Origin: Pandoraea pnomenusa
Lineage (GTDB): Bacteria > Pseudomonadota > Gammaproteobacteria > Burkholderiales > Burkholderiaceae
NCBI RefSeq assembly: GCF_000767615.3
Contig: NZ_CP009553.3
Span: forward strand, 4,278,001-4,342,000
Reading direction: 5' to 3'
DNA: 64,000 nucleotides
How positions within the stretch are numbered: position 1 is the stretch's first letter; each line of letters starts with the position of its first letter. The notes under the pieces are model-generated. The model was not told the origin of the DNA and searched no databases. It saw only the letters and a program-made list of their open reading frames with translations. Position numbers and translations under genes: made by a program. Shown here in pieces: positions 12,758-21,215 of this stretch.

Positions 12758-13207
12758 ATGGCCACATTGCAACCGTCTTCCGATCCTTCGCCGCCCGTGG
12801 CGCGCGGCGCTCTCTCGCTGCCGGGCTGGGTCAGCTGGCTGGCGCTGTTGCTGCTGTGCAGCGCCTATCTACAGGGCGGCATCGACAAGGCGCTGGATTT
12901 TCGCGGCGCCATCGCCGAGATGCAGCACTTCGGCCTGTCGCCTGCCGCGCCGATGGCGGTCGCGGTCATCGTGCTCGAGATCGGTGCGTCGCTGATGATC
13001 CTGACAGGCAAGGGGCGATGGCTGGGTGCGTTGGCGCTGGCGGCCTTCACGCTGGCGGCGACATTCCTTGCCAATCGTTTCTGGGATGCACCGCCCGAGG
13101 CGCGCCAGATGATTGCCAACGGATTCTTCGAGCATCTCGGATTGGTCGGCGGCTTCATTGCCGTGGCCTGGTACGACCTCGGCATCCACGCTTCGCGGAG
13201 ATCCTGA
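12758..13207 (+). CDS. DoxX-family membrane protein
   Basis: The 149-residue protein has four predicted membrane segments (about 24-42, 68-85, 88-106 and 125-143). It carries the DoxX pattern YLQGGIDKALDF after the first segment and GASLMIL in the second. DoxX proteins sit in the inner membrane, are often linked to redox or detoxification functions, and have no firm biochemical role. The stop overlaps the start of the XapX gene by one base (TGATG), so the two are translationally coupled. It is the third gene of the 10171-13488 operon. Confidence 0.88.
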   Translation: MATLQPSSDPSPPVARGALSLPGWVSWLALLLLCSAYLQGGIDKALDFRGAIAEMQHFGLSPAAPMAVAVIVLEIGASLMILTGKGRWLGALALAAFTLAATFLANRFWDAPPEARQMIANGFFEHLGLVGGFIAVAWYDLGIHASRRS

Positions 13208-13488
13208 TGAAGCTCTATCTCGTTTCGCTCGCCGTCGGTATTCTCGTCGGCGTCATTTACGGTGGCCTCGGTGTACGCTCGCCGGCGCCGCCCGCCGTCG
13301 CGCTGATTGGCCTGCTCGGCATGCTCATCGGCGAGCAGGTGGTGCCGCCGGTGAAGCGTTTGCTCGCGGGCGAGCCTGTCAATCTCGTGTGGTTCCATCG
13401 CGAATGCGTGCCGAAGATCACCGGCCTGCCGGCCCCCGTGGCGAAGACGCCGACACAAGACGGCAAATCGGAGACGCCGCAGGCTTGA
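13207..13488 (+). CDS. XapX domain (DUF1427) protein
   Basis: The 93-residue protein begins MKLYLVSLAVGILVGVIYGG and has the XapX signature VRSPAPPAVALIGLLGMLIGEQ (residues 25-46, two membrane segments), followed by a soluble tail. XapX proteins are small membrane proteins of unknown role that often accompany amidohydrolase and isochorismatase genes, as here. The start overlaps the doxX stop. It is the last gene of the operon; a long GC-rich hairpin begins inside its final codons. Confidence 0.9.
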   Translation: MKLYLVSLAVGILVGVIYGGLGVRSPAPPAVALIGLLGMLIGEQVVPPVKRLLAGEPVNLVWFHRECVPKITGLPAPVAKTPTQDGKSETPQA

Positions 13489-13504
13489 GGCTGCGGCGTC
13501 TCCG
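13469..13504 (+). terminator. GC-rich hairpin at the operon end
   Basis: Perfect 14-base arms (CGGAGACGCCGCAG and its complement) with an 8-base loop containing the XapX stop codon. There is no T run after it, so it is a stable hairpin that may end or stabilise the transcript rather than a classic terminator. Confidence 0.55.
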
Positions 13505-13621
13505 GAAGTTACCGAGGGCCGAACGTTTCGGTGTAAAAGGGCAATGGGAGACCGCCGGGCGACCGCCGGGTGGGTGCTGAATGGCCGATTGGTGGTCGGT
13601 CAATGCCCCATCGACACCGGA

Positions 13622-14077
13622 TCAACGCCCGATCTCATACTCCCGCAGCAGGCGGCAAACACGCCCCTTGTCGACCTCCGGGATGCGGTCCATGCCCACG
13701 TACGGCCAGAACTCCTCGACGGCGGCGCGACCTTCGACGCCGTCGGCGAGCAGGCAACCGAGCGCGTCCGCGCGCCGGCGCTCCGGCAACAGATCGAGCG
13801 AAAGCACCAACGCGTCCATTACGCGCTGCTTACGGCTGCCTTTGAAAAAGCGCTCGCCCACGTCGTGGACGAAGCGCGACCACATTCCGGAGGGCGCGCC
13901 ATTGCCGGCGGCCGCGCTCCACTGATCGCGCAGGACCCGATCGCGCCGCAATGGCTCTCTGAAGAAGGCGAAGTCGTCGGCAGGCCCGCGATCGGCCGGC
14001 GACTGCGCGTGGCACACCGATACGTCGGGCGGCGCGGATACGGTGCGGGTCATGGTTGGCGTGAGTGGCTGCATCAT
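13622..14077 (-). CDS. hypothetical protein at the edge of the T3SS island
   Basis: The 151-residue soluble protein is not recognised. The first 40 residues look disordered (Thr/Pro/Ser-rich, as in secreted effectors). The rest is probably helical, with a basic segment ERFFKGSRKQRVMDALVLSLDLLPERRR and an acidic segment towards the end. The start at 14077 is chosen because GAGGAG lies 4 bases upstream of ATGATG; a longer frame to 14185 has no such site. It stands alone on the minus strand, 220 bases beyond the end of the 14301 gene. No GGAAC/GTTAC box was found before it. It could be a small effector or chaperone, but this is only inference from position. Confidence 0.6.
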   Translation of the reverse strand: MMQPLTPTMTRTVSAPPDVSVCHAQSPADRGPADDFAFFREPLRRDRVLRDQWSAAAGNGAPSGMWSRFVHDVGERFFKGSRKQRVMDALVLSLDLLPERRRADALGCLLADGVEGRAAVEEFWPYVGMDRIPEVDKGRVCRLLREYEIGR

Positions 14078-14300
14078 CAATCTCCTCAGGTGATGGGAGA
14101 TCGCATCCTGCCATCCCGGCGTCCCCGTGCTTTGCCAACGCATCGGCGGGCTTGTCATTCCGGCAATACGTCGATCGACAGCCACCTGTCATCCCGAACC
14201 GGCATCACCGCCATCGGCCCGAAATTGCCCTTCCGATGCCACATCGCCCCGCCGCCTTGCACGAAGACGGCGCGGCAACAACCTGCTTAAGCCGACGCGT

Positions 14301-15272
14301 TCACGACAATTCGTCAAAGCGTATGCTCAACCCTATCTTTCTTGCGGCAGCGCGCACATCCCGCTTTGCCCTCGACGCGACGACGACCGAGCCCGGGGCC
14401 GCCTCGGCAATCGCCTTGATGTGAATGCCCTTGATATCCTGTGAAAGGCATCGGCCCAACGCAAGCGTCCGAGCCCCCATGTAGAGGCCGCTCAAGGTGA
14501 CAAGATGTCGCAACGACATCCCCGGCTCGCCGAATTCCAGCCTCACCTCCTCTAGCCGGTGCGGTGTTCCGTCAAGCTTCAGGCAACGGGTACCGGATGC
14601 ACTGCACGTCAATTCAAGCGTTTTGAGCGCTGCCAACGGCGTCAGGAGATCCACTGGCACAGACGCGGGATGGTCGAAACGTAGATGGAATGCCATTCCC
14701 AGACCGGTAAGCCTGGCCCCCGCGATATCAGACCGAAGAAACTGAAAGACCCTGTCATTGAGCAAGGCGGCACTCGACGCGTCGTCCTGACATTCCTCCC
14801 ACTTCAGGCCGCGAATCACGACGCAATCGCAATCGTCGAGCCCAACTTGCTGAAACACGTCCAACACCGCCATCGCTAGCGCATCGTCCAGTCCACCGAC
14901 ATGAGCACCAAGCTGCCGGATACGATCTTCACGCACCCGGTGCGCCAGCACCGCCTTGAATTCGGCCGGTCTATCGCAATGAATCCGTGCCAGCTCACGA
15001 ACCAGCGCAGCGCAGGACGTGAGCGATTCGGCTCTGACATGCCTGAACACCACCTCGGATATGGCGACACTGCCGAAGACGCCGTGCCAAAGCCTCATGT
15101 CGAAGGGTTCGGTTGCACGCGAATCTCCGGATCGGCGGCCTCGACGCGGAACAACGAGCGAGGCCGCCCGACCCGCTACGCGTTGCATGATTGCAGGGAG
15201 CCCCGCGGACGTACCTCCGGCTCCCAAACGCCATGCCCCCAGCTCCCCGGGGAAGCGAATTCGTATCGTCAT
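14301..15272 (-). CDS. candidate T3SS effector, unknown family
   Basis: The 323-residue protein is not recognised. The C-terminal half has a loose leucine-rich spacing (LTPLAALKTLELTC, HRLEEVRLEFG, LVTLSGLYMGARTLALG) that might be a degenerate leucine-rich repeat. The N-terminal half is helical and Arg-rich, without membrane segments or a signal peptide. An AGAAC-N16-GTTAC element on the minus strand (15306-15331) lies 33 bases before the start, the same spacing as at other island genes. It would therefore be expressed with the secretion system. It is divergent from the ubiquitin-ligase operon at 15468. Confidence 0.65.
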   Translation of the reverse strand: MTIRIRFPGELGAWRLGAGGTSAGLPAIMQRVAGRAASLVVPRRGRRSGDSRATEPFDMRLWHGVFGSVAISEVVFRHVRAESLTSCAALVRELARIHCDRPAEFKAVLAHRVREDRIRQLGAHVGGLDDALAMAVLDVFQQVGLDDCDCVVIRGLKWEECQDDASSAALLNDRVFQFLRSDIAGARLTGLGMAFHLRFDHPASVPVDLLTPLAALKTLELTCSASGTRCLKLDGTPHRLEEVRLEFGEPGMSLRHLVTLSGLYMGARTLALGRCLSQDIKGIHIKAIAEAAPGSVVVASRAKRDVRAAARKIGLSIRFDELS

Positions 15273-15305
15273 CTCGGGCCTCGCGGTTCACGGAACAGAC
15301 AGTGT

Positions 15306-15331
15306 GTAACCCAAGTGCCCCTTATGGTTCT
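15306..15331 (-). promoter_or_regulatory. ECF-type promoter box before the 15272 gene
   Basis: On the minus strand the site reads AGAAC, 16 bases, GTTAC. It has one mismatch to the GGAAC-N15/16-GTTAC pattern seen at other island promoters and lies 33 bases before the ATG. Confidence 0.55.
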
Positions 15332-15411
15332 CTCACACGACGACCGCCACGATATTACCGCGGCTTCGCGACCGCTCCGTAAGCCCCGGCGGCCATCAGA
15401 CACGCACGACA

Positions 15412-15437
15412 GGAACGAATGTTTCGCTGGATGTTAC
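15412..15437 (+). promoter_or_regulatory. ECF-type promoter box before the ubiquitin-ligase operon
   Basis: The site is GGAAC (15412-15416), 16 bases, then GTTAC (15433-15437), a perfect match to the island pattern. It ends 30 bases before the start of the LRR-NEL ligase gene. Confidence 0.65.
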
Positions 15438-15467
15438 TAAAGCGTTATCAGAATTCCTCTTTGCCCT

Positions 15468-17270
15468 ATGAAACTGCCTTCCTTTATCAAGTTTCCATGT
15501 TGCGGCACACGAAAACGGTCATCGCGCGGTGTCGAGACCCACGCTGTCCGCAATGAAATCGAGATGGTTCCGTTGGGTCGATCGGCTTCACGCCGCGCAG
15601 CCACCATGCAGGCCGGGGGCAGCGGCGCCGCACCGCTGAACAATCGCACCAATGTCGTGGCACCGCCGTTATCGCGAATTCAAGTCCCCCTTAGCGAGGG
15701 GCAAATGGCTGCGCTTGAACAATGGGCCAACGCGGAGACCGGTCTGCCCGGTGAAAAGCGCAAGGAGGCTGCGGGCATCATCGCCACCTGTGCAAAAACG
15801 CTCGCACTCAAGCTCGACCTCTCTCAGCTCGGGCTCACGGAGCTTCCGCCGGATATCGGGCTGTATTGCCCCCAGATCAAGGAGCTCCTGCTTGCCGGCA
15901 ATCGGCTGGACCGACTTCCCGAGTCAATGCGGCATTGCCGATTGCTCACACACGTCGACATCTCGATGAACCGGCTTTACCTGGTGCCGGACGCCATCAG
16001 TACCTGGCCAAACCTGACATTCCTCAACCTTGAGGGAAATCGCCTCGTTACACTCCCTGACGAGGTGTTCTCACATCCCCGACTCGCGGAACTGAAGGTG
16101 AACCATACTCGGCTGCGAACACTTCCCGACAGCATGCCTACGGGCAGCCCACTGCGCCATATCGACCTGCGCGGCATGGAGATACGCCCATTGCACGGCG
16201 CCATCTCCAATCTCTCCCCGGAATGCGAGGTACTGCTGAGTTCATCGCAGTACGCGCCGGGCGATATCGAGGCGGTGATGGCCATGAACGCACCGCGCTT
16301 CGATTTTTGCGCCGACGCTTCGCTCGACGAATCTGTTCCCGGTTCGGATGTCCGCGAGGAGGTATTTGGTTGGTATGCCGGGCGTGACATTCGCCTGTGG
16401 TCGGAAATCTCGACAGACGCCCATGCCGATACGCTGGCCAATTTCCTGGATGTGCTCCACCATGTCGCGGAATTCCGGCATCCCGATTCGCGAAACCGCC
16501 TCGAAGCCCGCGTCGAACGGGTACTGCGAAGCTTCGAACGCGCTTCGGATGCGTTGCGCGCAACGTTATACCGCATCATCGACGAAGGGCTGACCTCGTG
16601 TGAAGACAACGTCGCGGTTGCACTCCAACAGGTCGAGATGGCATTGGTCGAGCAGGACGCGATTTCGGGGAACATCAGTGTTTCCGAACTGATACGTCTG
16701 GCCAAACAAAACTTCCGTGAGGAAGCGCTTACCAAGCTCCTCGTGGGGCATGAGCAGGCGAACGGAGGCGTCGATGACGCGAGCGCGAGCCACGGGTTCG
16801 CCGATCAGGTTTCCGTCTATCTTGTCTATCGCCGTGCCCTGCAAGCCAAAGGCATCGAGTTCGCGGGAGGAACGGAGATGGTGATTCACTCCAGACTCGC
16901 CGGCGAGATCGATGGTGCACTCGGCGAGGACATCGATCAGGCCTACGCCACACTCATGTCGCTTGAAGACGGCAGCGAAATGCAAGCCCACGTTGCGCAG
17001 TATGCGCCCCTGCAAGGCTACGTCCGCAGCCGGAATCCCGTGGCTTTTGCAGAGGTGGAAGCCGAATATGCCAAGCGGGCCGACATACTGAATGCGGCAA
17101 ACGACATGCTGACAAGCGGGGAATCGGTGCGCCGGTGGAACGCGCTTAGCGACGAACGCAATAAAGCCCTGTCCGAGTTACACCACCGCCTTCTCGACGA
17201 ATTGCTGCGCTCGCCCGATTCGCTTCCCACTTCGCGCGGCGGTCCCATCCCTTCCCCTATCTCCGCCTGA
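15468..17270 (+). CDS. LRR-NEL E3 ubiquitin ligase effector (IpaH/SspH/SlrP type)
   Basis: The 600-residue protein has a basic N-terminal region (1-70) and then a run of bacterial leucine-rich repeats (about 115-250) with the LPxx spacing of IpaH-type effectors (LGLTELPPDI, NRLDRLPESM, NRLVTLPDEV). A NEL catalytic domain follows (about 285-590). The catalytic cysteine is Cys378 in the SCEDN motif (CEDR in IpaH), with Asp380, preceded by the usual helical region with two Trp residues (302 and 311). Family members are injected by T3SS and transfer ubiquitin to host proteins chosen by the repeats. It heads a three-gene unit with a CE-clan protease and an ankyrin protein, under a GGAAC/GTTAC box. 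The domain calls are firm; the host target is unknown. Confidence 0.92.
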   Translation: MKLPSFIKFPCCGTRKRSSRGVETHAVRNEIEMVPLGRSASRRAATMQAGGSGAAPLNNRTNVVAPPLSRIQVPLSEGQMAALEQWANAETGLPGEKRKEAAGIIATCAKTLALKLDLSQLGLTELPPDIGLYCPQIKELLLAGNRLDRLPESMRHCRLLTHVDISMNRLYLVPDAISTWPNLTFLNLEGNRLVTLPDEVFSHPRLAELKVNHTRLRTLPDSMPTGSPLRHIDLRGMEIRPLHGAISNLSPECEVLLSSSQYAPGDIEAVMAMNAPRFDFCADASLDESVPGSDVREEVFGWYAGRDIRLWSEISTDAHADTLANFLDVLHHVAEFRHPDSRNRLEARVERVLRSFERASDALRATLYRIIDEGLTSCEDNVAVALQQVEMALVEQDAISGNISVSELIRLAKQNFREEALTKLLVGHEQANGGVDDASASHGFADQVSVYLVYRRALQAKGIEFAGGTEMVIHSRLAGEIDGALGEDIDQAYATLMSLEDGSEMQAHVAQYAPLQGYVRSRNPVAFAEVEAEYAKRADILNAANDMLTSGESVRRWNALSDERNKALSELHHRLLDELLRSPDSLPTSRGGPIPSPISA

Positions 17271-17286
17271 CCTGAGGACCTGAATC

Positions 17287-18696
17287 ATGGTTGCCGCGAC
17301 TTCCGCTTCCCCACTGCTGCGCCCGACATCTGGGAAACCATCCGTTTCTACGCAACAAACGCCGCGAGAAGCCGCCATGCATAGGCTGCTCGAGGGACTG
17401 AGCCATTCGAACCATCAAACCGCGACGATGGCGGCGCGTGAGCACATCACGTGGTTGGGCGACGCCAACGTCAGCGATCAGGTGGGTCATTGGGAGGAAT
17501 CACTTCCGGTGCTGCTTAACGGCATGCTTCGGGGCGACAAATGCAGCGAATACATTTGCAAGGCACTGATGCGCGTTGCACTTGACAACGAATCGCTGCG
17601 TCCGGTGATCGAACAATACGCCCACGAGTTCACCCATTGTCTGATCGCCAACCGGGATCTCAGTGACGACGGCTATGTGCCGACGCCGGCCCCGCCAACG
17701 ACCGAGACGCTTGCCGATGTCATCAATGAATTCCGCTTCACCAATGCGCCTGAGATTCTGTATCTGGCCGGTTCCCATGCCCAAAAAAAAGGCGACTTGC
17801 GAGAAGAGGCACGGATTCACCTGGCGCTGGCTCGGGACACCAACGCATGGGCGCTGACGGACGTCACCCCGTACAACTTTCGCGATGAGGCGCCTGAAGC
17901 ACAGGAACCGAAACTTTTGACCTGGGCGGACAAGGAACAAAGCCATTTCCTTTGGAACGAAACCCGTCTCGTGACGTTCAATGAGATCGGCCCATATCTG
18001 AGCAGGCGAGGCTTTCATGGAAGCAGTACCAGCCGACGCGACGCTATCGCACTCCAGATCAGCGGTCCAACCAATGTTGGAGAAGCCGCCCAAAGTGCGG
18101 ACGTATCGCAGAAGTCACTAATAAAGGCCATCAAGTCGGCAGGCTTTGACGTTGGGGCGGCAGACGTCTATACCTGCGATCGCGTGCCTGACCTGTCCTT
18201 TGTACCGATTAACCTTCAAGAACACTGGTCGCTTCTGATCATTCAACGGGATGGCGCACATGCCGTGGTGTTCGACTCGAACCTGTGCGATGCGCATGCC
18301 CTGGCGTTCGATACGGGGACGCCGGAAGCCGCTGGCGCTCGGAACGCGATACCCGAGGGATCCTCTGCCGGCAGCCAGCCTCTTGTCCCCAAATCACCTA
18401 ATCCCAAACGCCAGGCGGCGTATGACGCACTGTTCGGCTCGTTAATAAAACTTGGCGTGAAGCAAACGCGGCTGACTGGCGGAGCGTTGCAGCGGGACAC
18501 GCCTAACGCCTGCGGGGTCCTGATGGCGGCTGCCGCCTTGGAACTGTCCAACACGAGCGCTCAAACCTGGATCACGGCGCTGGATCTGTACATTGAAACC
18601 CTCTCGCGAAGGACAGCACAAACGGCAACGCATGATATCCAGCGACGACGTGGTGAGTTGCTCGCCGACGCCCTCGACGCCCTACGGGGTCTCTGA
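17287..18696 (+). CDS. CE-clan cysteine protease effector (deubiquitinase-like)
   Basis: The 469-residue protein has a Ulp1/SseL-like catalytic order in its C-terminal part: His313 in QEHWSLLI, Asp330 in VVFDSN, Gln402 in GGALQRDT and nucleophile Cys409 in NACGV. This order and spacing (His, Asp, Gln, Cys) is typical of clan CE, which includes SseL/ElaD deubiquitinases, XopD-type SUMO proteases and YopJ-type acetyltransferases. The Asp-N-A-C-G neighbourhood favours a peptidase. The 300-residue N-terminal half is helical and not recognised. It starts 16 bases after the NEL ligase gene, so a ligase and a probable ubiquitin-like protease are made together. Whether it acts on ubiquitin, SUMO or NEDD8 cannot be read from the sequence. 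Confidence 0.78.
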   Translation: MVAATSASPLLRPTSGKPSVSTQQTPREAAMHRLLEGLSHSNHQTATMAAREHITWLGDANVSDQVGHWEESLPVLLNGMLRGDKCSEYICKALMRVALDNESLRPVIEQYAHEFTHCLIANRDLSDDGYVPTPAPPTTETLADVINEFRFTNAPEILYLAGSHAQKKGDLREEARIHLALARDTNAWALTDVTPYNFRDEAPEAQEPKLLTWADKEQSHFLWNETRLVTFNEIGPYLSRRGFHGSSTSRRDAIALQISGPTNVGEAAQSADVSQKSLIKAIKSAGFDVGAADVYTCDRVPDLSFVPINLQEHWSLLIIQRDGAHAVVFDSNLCDAHALAFDTGTPEAAGARNAIPEGSSAGSQPLVPKSPNPKRQAAYDALFGSLIKLGVKQTRLTGGALQRDTPNACGVLMAAAALELSNTSAQTWITALDLYIETLSRRTAQTATHDIQRRRGELLADALDALRGL

Positions 18697-18697
18697 C

Positions 18698-19480
18698 ATG
18701 AAAGTGTCGCGCCGATGCCCGCCTCTTCCGGTGCCACGCGACGCGTATGGAGCCGATCCCACACAGCCTGACGCAGTGAGCGCTGCGCCCGACGGCCGCC
18801 GCTACGCGTCTCTGCCGGAGATTGCCGAAGCGCCTCGCGCGCTCAATGCCTGGCGCCACCGAGACAGGGCAGCCGATCTGACACCGCCCCCGTTTCGACC
18901 GGTTACCGATACGCAATCGTGGCGTCCCTCCCCTCCACGCCTGGGACCATTGCTGGAATTGATGCTACGTGAGGCCGTGGATGAAGGACTGCTGTCGTTG
19001 ATTCGATCATTGCAACCGCCCCAACCGATGAAGCGAAGGGCGCGACGGGCCGTGGGGATTTCGGATTCACGGCGATCGGGCATGGCGTTCGACGACGTCT
19101 CAACGGCGTCGTCATGGGCGTCCGGCCCCTATGACGTCAATCCCTTGCCAAGTGCCTCCCGGATGGTGCCGTCGCGCACGCCGGGGAAGCTCACACCGCT
19201 CCATCTCGCCTGTACCGACGCTCAGGTGATGGATCGGCTGATAGCGCGGGGCGCGGATGTCATGGCATCGACTGACGACGGCCTCACACCGCTTCACCTC
19301 GCGGCGTGCACGTCCAATCTCGGATGCGTGCAACTATTGATCAGGGCAGGCGCCAGTCCGTGGGCCCGCGATGCACGTGGCTACACGCCGCTCGACTATG
19401 CAGCGCGCAAGGGCGCTGACGACGTCTGCCACGTGTTGCGCGCGGCACAGGCGGCTGCCCGCCGAACGCCCCGCGACTGA
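18698..19480 (+). CDS. ankyrin-repeat protein, candidate effector
   Basis: The 260-residue protein has a Pro/Arg-rich, probably disordered N-terminal half (1-160) and about three ankyrin repeats at the C-terminus (about 163-255), seen as GKLTPLHLAC, DGLTPLHLAACT and RGYTPLDYAARKG, with GAD/GAS turns between. Ankyrin repeats bind proteins, often host targets when in effectors. The ATG at 18698 follows the protease stop by one base, so the two are coupled; a longer upstream frame overlaps the protease gene and is rejected. It is the last gene of the unit and meets the convergent 19498 gene after 17 bases. Confidence 0.82.
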   Translation: MKVSRRCPPLPVPRDAYGADPTQPDAVSAAPDGRRYASLPEIAEAPRALNAWRHRDRAADLTPPPFRPVTDTQSWRPSPPRLGPLLELMLREAVDEGLLSLIRSLQPPQPMKRRARRAVGISDSRRSGMAFDDVSTASSWASGPYDVNPLPSASRMVPSRTPGKLTPLHLACTDAQVMDRLIARGADVMASTDDGLTPLHLAACTSNLGCVQLLIRAGASPWARDARGYTPLDYAARKGADDVCHVLRAAQAAARRTPRD

Positions 19481-19497
19481 CCACCGGATCGACGGGC

Positions 19498-20502
19498 TCA
19501 AGCGGGCACGGCGAGCCGCTCACACTCACGCATGCGTTCGGCATGAAGCCGATGTGCCCGCGCGTCCAGTCGATCGAGCAATTGTTGAATCCGCTCGCCG
19601 CGCTCGGACAACGCGAGTGCGCGCAGCCATAATCCCTGAATTTCAGGCTGCGTCATCGTACGCTCGAGATACCAGCCATCGATGGCCCGACAGATTGGCA
19701 ACGCGCGAGGGTTGGCGCAGGCTTCCACCACTGCGTTGGTCAGCGATTCCGCGAATGGAATGCGCATGAGCGTAACGTCGCGCGTTGCCATGGTGATATG
19801 CAGGATCGCGTGAATCCCCACACTGCGCAAGACCTCCGAGCGACGTTGAATCGCGTTGAGATGTTCGTGCCACCGTCTGCGCCTCGACGCCAGACGATTC
19901 GAACGGATAAGCATTTGCCGGATGAGTGTGGCCTGCACCGCGCGAAGGATTTGTACCAGCAGAACCTGGCGGCACTTTTCGCGCGCTGCGCGACGGTCGC
20001 GGCGTAGCGGCTCGAATACCGCCATCACGCCGTTCAGCCACCATGATCTGCAAGGCTCCAGCGGCATGCCGTGCGAAGCGAGCATCGCTTCAATACCGGC
20101 ACGCATCGCCAACAGGTCTTGCCAGGATGCGCTGCCCAGCGTTTGCAAGACGTTCGCCTTCACGGCGTGAAACACCTGGCCGTTATTGCCACACTCGCGC
20201 AGTTGCATGCGGACCATCACGTCGAGAGCCGTCCGGCACGCATCCTGGCCATTGCCCCGACCCGACTCCGGAATGGCCGTTGCTTCCCGCAACATGTGCG
20301 TCAGAAATACGCGGACGGCCGCGCGGACGTTTCGAGAATGCAGTTGCGAGCGCCCGGCCGATCTCGCGCAACGGGTGTCGCCCTGGGTCTTGATGAACAC
20401 CGGCATAAGGGCCGTATGTCCTGCCGCCCGGCCGCCGGCGCACCGCTTCTTCCCGGGCGAGATCAGCATCTTCCATCGCCAGCCTTCCACGAGCCGGCTC
20501 AT
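19498..20502 (-). CDS. hypothetical protein coupled to a response regulator
   Basis: The 334-residue protein is not recognised. It is helical and strongly basic in the middle (SRRRRWHEHLNAIQRRSEVL), with no membrane segment, signal peptide or catalytic motif that I can see. Its ATG overlaps the stop codon of the upstream response regulator (ATGA), so translation is coupled. It is the last gene of the minus-strand set sopB-like, chaperone, regulator, 19498. It could be an effector or a regulator partner. The N-terminus does not look like a disordered secretion signal, which speaks slightly against an effector. Confidence 0.7.
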   Translation of the reverse strand: MSRLVEGWRWKMLISPGKKRCAGGRAAGHTALMPVFIKTQGDTRCARSAGRSQLHSRNVRAAVRVFLTHMLREATAIPESGRGNGQDACRTALDVMVRMQLRECGNNGQVFHAVKANVLQTLGSASWQDLLAMRAGIEAMLASHGMPLEPCRSWWLNGVMAVFEPLRRDRRAAREKCRQVLLVQILRAVQATLIRQMLIRSNRLASRRRRWHEHLNAIQRRSEVLRSVGIHAILHITMATRDVTLMRIPFAESLTNAVVEACANPRALPICRAIDGWYLERTMTQPEIQGLWLRALALSERGERIQQLLDRLDARAHRLHAERMRECERLAVPA

Positions 20503-21161
20503 GAAACGCGGCCGATCGGGTGAGCGGCGCCGAACCGGTGCGCCGCCTGGCGTACCGAGGCAGCTCGCGTCCGATTCGACACGGCGAGCAGCCGCAGCAT
20601 CGCAGAGACGTGCATCTTTATCGAGGTTTCCGAGGTTGACAGTCGCGTGGCAATCTCACTGAAGCGAAGGCCTTCGCCGACGAGCGCCAGCACTTCCGCC
20701 TGACGCGGCGTGAGAAGCGCCATGCCGCATTCAGCGCACAGTGCCCCGCGATCGGCGGGGGGAGCATCCCAGTCTCCGGCCGAGATGCACCGCTCTCCGG
20801 CAAGCACCCGCCGTAGCGTGTCAATGAAGACGCTGCCGTTCGACGATTGATGAATCACGGCTGCGGCGCCGCAAGCGAAGGCATCGTCGACATCCGCTTG
20901 ACGGCACGTCGAACACATGACAACGATCGGAACGTCAGGGCGCTCCGCCGCAATGCGGCGGAGCAACTCGGCCCCTTCGATCCCGGGCATGTGGTAGTCA
21001 GTGACGATGACGTCGATGCTTGCAATGCGGCTCATGAGAATCAACGCCTGGACCGACGTCGGCATCAGGAGTAGCCGTGCGTGCGGCATGCGTTCGCGAA
21101 TCACGGCGGCGAACGCCTCACGGACCATGGCGTGATCGTCCAACAAGAGTATCGTCTTCAT
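20499..21161 (-). CDS. NarL/LuxR-type response regulator of the T3SS island
   Basis: The 220-residue protein has a receiver domain with the acidic pair DD (8-9), phospho-acceptor Asp55 in IVTDYHMPG, and a C-terminal LuxR helix-turn-helix (LTPRQAEVLALVGEGLRFSEIATRL then SETSIKMHVSAML). The usual Lys late in the receiver appears replaced by Gln (AVIHQSS), so signalling may differ from normal. No sensor kinase gene is in the window. A longer frame reaches 21206; I chose the ATG right before the first strand. The gene lies between the SopB chaperone and the coupled 19498 gene, so it is expressed with effector genes and may regulate the island. Confidence 0.88.
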   Translation of the reverse strand: MKTILLLDDHAMVREAFAAVIRERMPHARLLLMPTSVQALILMSRIASIDVIVTDYHMPGIEGAELLRRIAAERPDVPIVVMCSTCRQADVDDAFACGAAAVIHQSSNGSVFIDTLRRVLAGERCISAGDWDAPPADRGALCAECGMALLTPRQAEVLALVGEGLRFSEIATRLSTSETSIKMHVSAMLRLLAVSNRTRAASVRQAAHRFGAAHPIGRVS

Positions 21162-21215
21162 GGAATCGAGCATTTCCGGGTTGATCGGTACCAGAGGCCC
21201 CTCCACGGCCCCATC

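Noticed and set aside
11471..12772. A 433-codon minus-strand frame
   Set aside because: Antisense to the amidohydrolase gene, His/Arg-rich, without a known domain.
11200..13488. A 762-codon + strand frame
   Set aside because: It is a shadow of the amidohydrolase and doxX genes in another phase that joins the true XapX frame at its end.
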